This document shows positions 55,404-64,000 of a stretch of DNA of 64,000 bases, one piece after another (position 1 is the first letter of the stretch; each line of letters begins with the position of its first letter). The translations under genes were made by a program, and so were the position numbers. The stretch comes from Cyathus striatus. Its lineage: Eukaryota > Basidiomycota > Agaricomycetes > Agaricales > Nidulariaceae. The DNA is taken from positions 310,001 through 374,000 of the forward strand of contig JAOVFP010000018.1 of the NCBI GenBank assembly GCA_025738555.1. Reading direction: 5' to 3'. The notes beneath the pieces are model-generated. The model ran no database searches and was not told where the DNA came from. It saw only the letters and a list, made by a program, of their open reading frames with translations.

Positions 55404-57613
55404 TATGAAGTTCCGAGTGTGGAATAATTCACCGTAACCGTAATTCAGTTGCGCCGTAAACTCGGAGTGTCGTAATTCAGAAAAATCCTGTATTTTTCAT
55501 TTCTTTCTGCATAGATAGGTGCTATTGCTTACAAGAATTTATATATATGTTTTTTAAGTAACATGTCCCCTGTTATTTTTATTTTATAGCTCATTTTGTG
55601 TCACTTCTTTCTCTCGTCTTCCTATTCGGAGAATTTTCCCACGCTTAGTGAAAGAATTGATTTGATGAGATTCAGTGAGGCACCTCAACTGAAGATTGAA
55701 GAGAGTGCTTTGGAATGCAAAGCTTTATACTTTAAAATTGTTTTGAAACACATAGTTCAAATGTTCTGTAGACATTTTCGTAACAAATGTGTGATTTCAC
55801 GTGAAAACTGAATAGTATACGCTTGTGGTAAGCATACCAACATATAAATTATACGTATACTAGCAATAAATTAGCAAAGAGGTAAGAATATAGAGATTGT
55901 TACGGAAATACATCATGTTCCTGTGCTTTCGCTCGCTTTAATGCAGCGTGGGAACTCGTTCCAACGAAGAGACAAGAGACAAACAGACGATAAATTACAG
56001 AATAAAATGACAATTGTATACTCTTCAGTAATGTCTATAAAACGCTTGAACTACACGCTTAAAAACAATTTTAAAGTATAAAGCTTTGTGAACATAGTCC
56101 TTCGATATTTAATATTTAAGTTGTGGTCATGCTGGAGCGTCAATCAGAGATATACATGCATTGAGCATTGAAAGCAACCCTATAGCAATGGTCAATATAT
56201 ATTCACTGATTTTTAATCACTACTTAGAGTCTGTGCTAGTGAAAATTAGTAGAAGTGATATATCATACATATGCTATCTCTCTGCTTACACTTTCATTTT
56301 AAATATACAACAGATTACTAGTGCTGCTGGAATATCTTAATCTATATCTACAAACCCGAAGGCGAGTGGCGCAGTGTGCTCATATTTTGCATGGATGAGA
56401 TATTTATGCTATTAATTTTGCTTTGTGCAGGAACTTCGTCGCTAGTAGCCTAGTTCTTATTTCTTGCAAAAAAACGTACATAACAAAGCAATGATGCTTG
56501 CCCCAGCAAGCGTGGGAATTATATAGCAGAGATAAGAAATGTGTTTAACATACCAATTGTAGGACATATGTTCGTTGTATCCACCTTTACATAAATGATA
56601 ATGTGTAATAGAATATTTTTTGCTTTCCTTAATATATGTAGATTATATTACATGCTATCATTGATTGAAATGCAAACACGACGAACATATGTCATACAAT
56701 TTCTATGTTAAACACACCTTTTCAGTCATTTCTGCGCAATTCCCACACTTGTTGGGATGATCATCATTGCTTCGTTATGTACGCTCATGCAAGAAATATG
56801 TACTAGCAATGAAAAATCTGCATGAAGCAAATATAATAAGATAAATATAGCACACACTCAAATTGTGGGAACACTGTTCCACTCATGATTGTGGATATAA
56901 ATTAAGATATTTCAGTGCTCCAGTATTGTAAAGTCATATATTTATGAAGAGAGTGGGTATATAATTGTTTCTTTCAACATTTTATTATTTGTGTGTAATT
57001 CCAAAGCACTCCCTTGTTCAGTTGAGGTGCCTCACTGAAGCTCACCACATCAACTCTTTCACTTGACTTACACACACAGAAATGGGTATAATATTTATTG
57101 ATCTGAGAGCTGCGTGGGTATATTTTTCATTCACACATATATACTGGGGGACACAGCTCACATTACTTTATACTTTGAAACTACTTCGAAACTCGTAGTT
57201 CATATGCTCACAAGCTTACCGGCGTGCTCCCTTTTCACTTTAATGTTCAGCATTAAACAAGTGTCATGATAGAATTTCGATATAGATCTTCACAATTATG
57301 AAACAATTGACTAAAATACAGATAGAAAAACAGGAGCCCTGACATACATACTTATTCGCTCGCCTCCAGTAAGCGTGGGAAAATTCTCCGAATAGGAAGA
57401 CGAGAGAAAGAAGTGACACAAAATGAGCTATAAAATAAAAATAACAGGGGACATGTTACTTAAAAAACATATATATAAATTCTTGTAAGCAATAGCACCT
57501 ATCTATGCAGAAAGAAATGAAAAATACAGGATTTTTCTGAATTACGACGCTCCGAGTTTACGGCGCAACTGAATTACGGTTACGGTGAATATTTCCACAC
57601 TCGGAACTTCATA
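55404..57613. mobile_element. 2.2-kb palindromic (foldback) element
   Basis: The ends are perfect inverted copies for 20 bases, TATGAAGTTCCGAGTGTGGA, and the arms stay alignable for most of the element. Landmarks on the left recur inverted on the right: AACATGTCCCCTGTTATTTT (55561 and 57460), CTATTCGGAGAATTTTCCCACGC (55620 and 57368), GAGGCACCTCAACTGAA (55677 and 57036), CGTACATAACAAAGCAATGATG (56475 and 56790) and GTTTAACATA..GACATATGTTCG (56540 and 56710). The centre is near 56630. A 6-bp direct repeat, GTTGGA, flanks it (55398-55403 and 57614-57619). It is inserted in a TACCGTGC array. No transposase frame is present. Confidence 0.85.
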
Positions 57614-58640
57614 GTTGGAAGTGTACCATGCAGTGCAATTAATGTACCGTGCAGCGCTAGTGGCTTGACATGCTGCGCATTACTAAAACTCATGTATATT
57701 ATCTTAGTACCGCTCACTACGGATATTAATTTTACGTTGTACAATGAACTTAGTGATACTAATGTATCGTATATAATCATATTTTGATGAGAATAGAGCT
57801 GAGTTCAAGTCCCGACACTATTCCTCAAAATTTTACACCCAAGAAAATATTGGTGTGAATGGTACAGCATGGTAGACAATGTACCATAAATATACATGGT
57901 ATTATCATGCATTCCTATGTAACATTTGTTTAAATTGTGATTTGTCTTCAGTTTCAACAGCTGAATAAATATAAAACATAATTTATATTGATGTTAGTAA
58001 TTAACACATTATATGTGATAAAAGTAGATGAGAGACAGAAGAAATAAGTTTAGACCTGGATAATGTGTTATTGATATGTCATGAAATGTACTGTGCAATG
58101 GGGTCAACATTTTTTGATGGTATGAACGGTACTGCATAGTAAACGATGTACCGTAAATGTACCGTGCATCAATTATAAATACCATGCATACCGTACATCA
58201 TTTAATATACCAAACATGTCACACATATGTCACGTTCTCTTACAATTTTTTCGACTTCAACAGTCGAATAAACACCAAAAAAAATTCTTTTGATTGTTCC
58301 AATCACCAACAAGTGATAATTGAAAAATATAGAAGTTAAATACAGTAAGATTCGACAAGAGACCAAAAAATGTTTTTACGTGTGGATGGTGTGACATCAA
58401 TGTGTCATGCAATGTACCGTGCAAACTGCACATTTTTCTTAGGTACCATAAAAGTACTGTACACGACCATACAGCTATAATTTGACATACCGTGCAGTAC
58501 CATTCAATGCCAAACCGTGTGAATATTTTAATGTACCGTTCAATACATTGATGTACTATGCAGTACCGTGCAGTGTACTGTAGCCCCTGTGCAATGTACT
58601 TACCATGCAAACTGCACATTTTCATTGAGTACTGTAAATC
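57614..58640. repeat. TACCGTGC array, right part
   Basis: This continues the array interrupted by the palindromic element. TACCGTGC, TACCATGC and GTACCGT words occur at 57625-57660, 57860-57920, 58080-58210 and 58400-58625, separated by AT-rich stretches. It is more degraded than the left part. Confidence 0.7.
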
Positions 58641-59192
58641 AAATTTGGTATTGTACCCACTCTCACTTAATAGTGGTATGTACAATTAATTTATTTGTTA
58701 TCATCAACTGTGATATATAGTTATTGTGCTGAGCAGTAATTTTGATTGAGTACTGTTTATTTCGGAGTTTTCTCAAGTAGTTCATTTATGATTGATGTAT
58801 GGTAGTGCATGGTACAACAATTGTGTCGTTGTACTCTGCTTATCACAGAATACTTGCTTAAGTGATGTAATATGCAATAATTCTGATACAGAAATACAGC
58901 GGTCGATATAATGATTAAACATTCGATTTCTAATTCACTTGGGTCTGACAAATAGGAAGTCTCGCTTAAATATCGTTATATCTCGGTATACAGTTACCTT
59001 TATCTTTTAATATTTTAATAGCTTATACTGTACATATAGCACATGATATATCCGAAATCTCATGTAGATATATCATGAATAACAACTTCTGTAAGCTATT
59101 TAGTAAATTGTATGATACAAACATAGTTGGTGAATTAGACTGTGTATATCTCTGCATTAAATGTGTTCAGTATTTCGTAAATTTACATTCCT
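58641..59192. other. AT-rich intergenic DNA
   Basis: No gene, array or transposon ends recognised before the element at 59193. Confidence 0.5.
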
Positions 59193-61816
59193 ATGGCGGT
59201 CAAAGTGCACTTTTAATAAGATACCCAAACACTTTTGATGTGAGTGCAAACATTTCGGGCGTTGTTCGGCGCACACATTTTTAGTCCCAGCGCAAATATT
59301 TCGACCGAGCGCAAACATTTTTAGTCCCAGCGCAAACATTTCTGTAGCGCAAACACATTTACATTTTAGCGTAGCGCGCAAACTTTTCAGAACGTCATAT
59401 TAATAAAGCCAAAGCTCTTAGAGTCTTAAGGGATAGGTGTGAATACTTTCAAAAAATAAAAATATTATTAATTCCCTACAAAGCACATACAAACTACTAT
59501 AACTTTGTGGATTCTGCACTAGTTGACATAATCTTATCCACTCTCGCCATTTCCCAGGCATCTCCGCTTGCATTACCCCTCGAAACCACCAAGCAGCTTG
59601 CACAACACACCTAACATATCATATTTAAAGATCAGTCATCGGAGCGGAGCTCAGAGTGCAGAAATGACCACCAAAACCAATACTGTACCGGTAATTCAAA
59701 TCAACAAAACATAGTCCCAAACGAAAAGGAAGTGAGACAATTAAGACCTTGGGCGCTCGTTGCCAGATATAGCACAAGCAGAAGCCCACCCCCCCCCCCA
59801 GGACCGGTTACAATCCCATGCATCTCACGGTAGCCGATTACCCTCTGTAGAATGGGAATCGGTTCAAAAAGAGGTCCCATTCCCGCACCTTCCCGCAGCG
59901 TGATCAAATCCTCAGACTTCGAAATGATGGGCAGTGTAGACAAAGCAGGTGATATCGCGGCTGACTGTGATACTGAGAGTAACGGATAATGACCGGGAGA
60001 GGAGGGGGGTAGAAAGGTCTGGGTTCGTATTGGAATTGGAGGGTTCATGTGCAGAGAGCGAGGAGTTACTCACAAATTGGGATGTAGCTTGTCAACACAT
60101 CACTTCCCTCGTCGTGTTCTACCCACCTTACGTGCGAGTTCCTATCCAGACCTCTTGAGCTTCTTCGTCCTACCAAGATTCATCTTCGCGTGCTGGGTTC
60201 GTTCTTTGAGGTCGGTTGATGCATCACCTGGAATATCACGTAGCATAACGAAAGCGAATGAGAAGAGACAAGTTGACGAGTTTGTGAGGTTCAAACGAAT
60301 GAAACACGCTGGCGTTGGCATGCAGAGCCTATTGCCAAATAATGCCAATGAACACGTATACAAGCTCATGTGTTATATTGTTGATATCCCACACTTATCT
60401 CACGTGATTACGTTACATCAGCGACAATGTGACCGTCACACATTCCATGTTTCAGCGAGTCGCTGTCGAACTCCATCCTTACTCCATCCTCTCCAGTTTT
60501 GCCGCACAGCTAGCTTATTCTTCAGCTCTCTCGTGTAATTTCTTGCACAATGTGTCACCAATCGACAACCTCGTCCAGTCATGTCCTGTTAACGCTATGG
60601 CTCCCCCCAGCACGATCAAGATTCAGAGGCGTGTAACGTAAGACGACATTGGAATGTTGCTAAGGCGAAAGTCAGTAGCGGGGTCTGGGTTTCAATACAG
60701 TCTGTGATCGCTGAAGCGCTGAGTACTTCCTTATCTCTATTTTCTTCTGTGCAAAGTACTTACTAGTCAATAGGATTTTATGCTTATGCATGCTTAGTTG
60801 GCTAGTGAAAACCGATGCAACACTCTTTAGCCACGCGCGCGAACACTGTACGGAGCTACGAGTGTCGTCCACTCCCTTCCCTCTGACCCAGTTGTGAAAC
60901 ATGGGGAAGAAGTACCTCAGGCACGTGGAACGAGGCGTCCATGAGCCTTCGCCAATGCTCCGCATCGTCTCATCACGGACCTACCCCTCCCTTCCCCCCA
61001 ACAATAGAAATAAACACACGACGAATGCCACCCTCTCACCCCCTTACACCAACCAATGAACTCCTCCCCCGCATCCTTGAACTCATCATCATCATCGTCA
61101 TTGCTGGCATTCATAGGTTCCGCAGACGGGACAATGGGACTCATGGCGAGCTTGGATGACACACACGCTAAATTGCTAGCCATGCTACTGCTCCGCCTCC
61201 ACTCCTCCTGCACCGACATTTGTATCATGACCGTTGAGTTGCATATGGTCAGCGGACATGAGGTTGGACACATCAGCGAACTCTATCGGTTCGTTGCCAT
61301 GTCCCCAACTCGAGGTGCGCCCCTCAGCTGTGAGAGCACCCAACTGCGCAATCGGAGATGCATAGATCATCGGGTTTGACATATTAAGGCTGCTTGGTAG
61401 TTCTGAGGGGTCGTATGGGTGGGCAAGCTTTGGAGGTGGTGATAGTGGGTGGGGGTAATGATATGTTATGTACTCGATATGTAAACTGGTGTAGAACCCA
61501 CACTGTAGTTATAATTTGTATGTACCTTCTCGGGATAAATAATATTTTTATTTTACAACCCTAATCACCTTGTCTCTTAAGATTCTGAGCTTTGGCCTTG
61601 CAAAGTCCTGAAAAGTTTGTACTACAGAAAAGTGTTTGCACTACCGAAATGTTTGCGCTGGGATGAAAAATGTTTGCGCTCGGTTGAAATGTTTGCGCTG
61701 GGACCAAAAATGTGTGCGCCGAACAGCGTCCCCAAATGTTTGTGCGCCATCAAAAAGTGTTTGCGCTGGTCCAAAAATGTTTGCGCTGCACATTAAATGT
61801 GCACTTTGACCGCCAT
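59193..61816. mobile_element. 2.6-kb TIR element with subterminal AGCGCAAACATTT repeats
   Basis: The ends are inverted: ATGGCGGTCAAAGTGCAC at 59193 and its reverse complement ending at 61816. Inside each end lies a cluster of the motif AGCGCAAACATTT or its inverse AAATGTTTGCGCT, about six copies at 59240-59395 and eight at 61620-61795, in opposite orientation. The flanks are ACATTCCT (59185-59192) and ACATTCCA (61817-61824), an 8-base target duplication with one mismatch; alternatively the termini include one more base and the duplication is CATTCC. Repeated motifs near both ends are typical transposase-binding sites in hAT-like elements. The interior (59600-61500) has higher GC and coding-like pieces in both directions but no recognised transposase. 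Confidence 0.75.
60591..60643 (+). other. Possible captured gene fragments inside the 2.6-kb element
   Basis: A short exon-like piece, ATG at about 60598 reading APPSTIKIQRRV and then a GTAA donor-like sequence, and minus-strand pieces such as SSKLAMSPIVPSAEPMNASN with an Asp-run (61160-61070) and WGHGNEPIEFADVSNLMSAD (61310-61250), have ordinary codon-like composition. They do not join into one frame and no family could be named. They may be host gene fragments carried by the element. Confidence 0.25.
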
Positions 61817-61949
61817 ACATTCCAGTAGAATACAATGGGAAAAATATGTATCCAAAATTTAAAGTTGGTCAATACAGGGAATAATGTGCTACAAGCTAAT
61901 TAATGCGAGAACACCTCGCATTATGGGTGGGAAAAAAGCATGGTTGCCA

Positions 61950-62150
61950 TCATTTTTGGCAACCACATGTACCATGCATCACCAGCAATGTACCGCGCAT
62001 CATCAGAAATGTACCGTGCATCATTAGAAATGTACCGTGCATCACAAAGAATGTACCGTACATTGTACCGTGCGTACTGTAAGTGCTACCATATATTTTT
62101 TGATGTACCGCACAGTACCGTGCAGTGTACCGTGCAGTACCGTTAAAAAC
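61950..62150. repeat. TACCGTGC array, third locus
   Basis: Around 14 copies of TGTACCGTGCATCA-type units, including a regular run TGTACCGTGCATCATTAGAAA with 20-22 base spacing at 61970-62050. It begins 130 bases outside the 2.6-kb element. Confidence 0.8.
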
Positions 62151-62159
62151 CACTAGCCC

Positions 62160-63044
62160 GCCATCTTAGCAACAGAAATGGGCCACCGGCGTCATGGTTT
62201 CCTCCATTCAGGGAGGGACAGTACATTCAATATACCGCACAGGAGCACGTCGAATCGAACTGAGCTCGCATTTGGATACCTCATCAAAGACCGAGGAGCC
62301 CTAGTTCAATCAACGAGAGAATTAAAATGTTAACCAGGCTAGTGAGACGTGAGAAACAAGGAAAAGTGATCAGCATCTACGGTAGACGATAGATAAGTAC
62401 TGCTAGAGGAGAACTCACCAACATAGCCAGATGACTCAGCTTGGCCTGGGTACCGGTATTTCGCTCAATAGGAAAGGTGTCATATGGCTCTATCTCTGTG
62501 TTATTGTCTTGATATGCTGTATTGTTCACGTGTGGGGAGACGACTGTGGAAGAGTAAGAGACGCAAGACTTCGTTAACCAAGTCTCGCAGTTGTATCATT
62601 CGGAAGCGGGTGGTAAGTATGAGTGGGTGGTGAAAGCATGAGCGAGGGTGGGGCGGGGTGGGTAGCTTTATGTTCTTCTCCAGTCAGAATCACATACCAT
62701 CCACCACATGAGTCAGCACCATCGACACCACCTCATACAGCCTCAACTCCCGCCTTCTCATCCCCACCAACTGCGATTGTCCATCCCATAATAACAGTAG
62801 TATCCTTCTCCCTTCCTCAGATAGTATCCGGGGTGCGGCTCCCAGCAAGCGGGGATGCAATCCACGTCATGATACGAATTTGTAGTGGAGGATCTATCAT
62901 GAAGATTAGCCGCAATGCGTGGTTCGATAAGAGCAAGTTGCAGTAAGAGGCGAATAAGAGGTGTTTGAGAATATCATTGGCCATGGTTACGGTGGGGAGA
63001 ATGAGCCACAATGGATTGGGCGGTACTATCGGCCTGGGGATATT
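62160..63044. other. Intergenic, nothing recognised
   Basis: Short frames such as 62623-62946 (ending KISRNAWFDKSKLQ) have no family resemblance and no repeat structure. Confidence 0.45.
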
Positions 63045-63045
63045 G

Positions 63046-63077
63046 TAGAGCAGGCGTTTTGCCTGCACTACAAAAAT
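63046..63077 (-). repeat. Hairpin of the dispersed repeat, opposite strand
   Basis: Read on the minus strand: TTGTAGTGCAGGC, a five-base loop, GCCTGCTCTACAAT. This matches the hairpin ends at 160-186 and 51177-51204. In this copy the inverted repeat is longest (GTAGTGCAGGC against GCCTGCTCTAC). Confidence 0.6.
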
Positions 63078-63084
63078 CAAGATA

Positions 63085-63964
63085 CTGTATCAATTCGAAT
63101 AGATCGGCACCCCTCAAGGAGCGTGACAGGCACAACCAGTGAGACATTTCGTCAACTGGGAAGTACAGTGTGACGCGCAAAAAATTTCGGCATATTTATC
63201 AAATGTGTGTGTTTTATCTCATAGAAATTCAATACGTACATGACGAGTTATGTAGTAGCTTAGCTGTAAATGAGGTTTAAATGTGCTCAGGACGAAAATT
63301 TAAGCGAAAAAGCTGTGAAACTGCTGGATCGATCCTAACTTGGCAAATTTTTTAAATTTGTGACAGCTAAACCTTTCGTCAGTTGCCTTCATGACGCGTG
63401 ACAAGCACCAAATTTCGGCACGTCATGAGGGGTCCGTGATGCTCAGTAAAAAAGGAAGTGCATGGTAAAGTCATTGTTAGCTCTGAATTTATACATTTTC
63501 GCATGAATTTAGCATGAATGACTTACAAATGACATGGCAATGAGCTGTAAATGGCCTGTAAATGAGCTGTGCAGGTCAGAAGCGTGCTATCAGTCACAAT
63601 TCAGAGTGTCACAATTTCCTTGGCTCAGTCACAACATGTGTGACACTGAAAAGTCCCAAAAACATTTCAAAAACATATAGCAATTTCAGCTTTTACTTTC
63701 TTCTCTTAAAATTTGGAACATATACTTATACATGTATTGCAAATAATACTATGTAGTTAGATTCAATTTTAGTGGCTTGTATATGGTATAATGTAGCATT
63801 TATATCAGATTTGCTTACAGGCATATTTCCGACATTACCAGCTCATTTACAGATCATTCATGCTAAATTCATGCGCACATGTATAAATTCAGAGCTAGCA
63901 GTGACTTTGCCATGCACTTCCTTTTTTACTGAGCGTGACTGACGATCTATTCGAATTGATACAG
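63085..63964. mobile_element. 880-bp foldback element flanked by TA
   Basis: The ends are perfect inverted repeats, CTGTATCAATTCGAATAGATCG (22 bases), flanked by TA on both sides (63083-63084 and 63965-63966). A second, inner inverted pair is long: GCTCAGTAAAAAAGGAAGTGCATGG, AGCTCTGAATTTATACAT, and GCATGAATTTAGCATGAATGA at 63440-63560 recur inverted at 63800-63945. TA target sites are typical of Tc1/mariner-like elements, although other families also use TA. No transposase frame. It sits right beside the hairpin at 63046-63077. Confidence 0.8.
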
Positions 63965-64000
63965 TATTACAATTTCCATTACGTAATCAGCTGATGCGTG

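Noticed and set aside
55079..55432. Minus-strand Tyr/Thr/Val-rich frames in the TACCGTGC array
   Set aside because: They follow the repeat unit (GTACCGT read as YGT/VRY patterns) and change with each spacer length; not protein-coding.
57780..57835. Possible tRNA (GTTCAAGTCCCG resembles a B box)
   Set aside because: No A box, acceptor stem or anticodon arm could be folded around it.
63046..63077. Helitron 3' terminus
   Set aside because: A hairpin near an element end fits, but no CTRR terminus after it and no Rep/helicase remnant were seen, so the name Helitron was not used.

Overview
The window looks like a gene-sparse, transposon-rich stretch of nuclear DNA from a mushroom-forming basidiomycete (Agaricomycetes). 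The reasons are genes split by many 43-60 bp GT..AG introns, protein types typical of that group (RNase T2 with its C-terminal domain, a DUF6533-type membrane protein, F-box proteins, a membrane-anchored GH16 relative, an SMYD-like SET protein), and abundant short inverted-repeat transposons. No rRNA, tRNA, CRISPR array or bacterial-type operon was seen.

Layout. 1-13.1 kb: a direct duplication of an ABCB (probably Ste6-type) transporter. The first copy (1426-3387) is a wreck that lost NBD1 and TMD2; the second (8235-12702) is a clean five-exon gene of 1,422 codons. Between them lies a decayed GH16 gene whose last exon carries a transmembrane segment and tail that have been duplicated. 13.3-18.5 kb: two paralogous small genes of unknown function flank a 1.7-kb transposon with a 9-bp target duplication. 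20.0-21.2 kb: another inverted-repeat element. 21.57-22.19 kb: a two-exon gene for a secreted protein made almost entirely of nine copies of a 17-residue GRSGYNRAA-type repeat. 23.4-27.6 kb: a sixteen-exon RNase T2 gene and a DUF6533-type gene. 29.4-31.9 kb: one long-TIR transposon carrying a second transposon nested in its right arm; both have 9-bp target duplications. 34-39.6 kb: a small unknown gene, a 1.4-1.6 kb tandem duplication, and an unknown gene with a frame break. 43-52.9 kb: an F-box gene interrupted within an exon by a 937-bp hAT-like element, a SET-domain gene, and a single-exon F-box gene on the minus strand. 54.6-64 kb: almost gene-free, with TACCGTGC arrays split by a 2.2-kb palindrome, a 2.6-kb element with repeats near both ends, and an 880-bp element flanked by TA.

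The genes do not form an obvious pathway. The most novel candidate is the repeat-peptide precursor at 21.6 kb: signal peptide, one intron, then tandem near-identical units. This is the architecture of kexin-processed or RiPP-type peptide precursors, but no dedicated tailoring enzyme was recognised next to it. The mobile elements give precise insertion histories, including nesting, an exon disruption and target-site duplications. Exon boundaries were derived by hand from the sequence; each gene called intact keeps one open frame with a length divisible by three.
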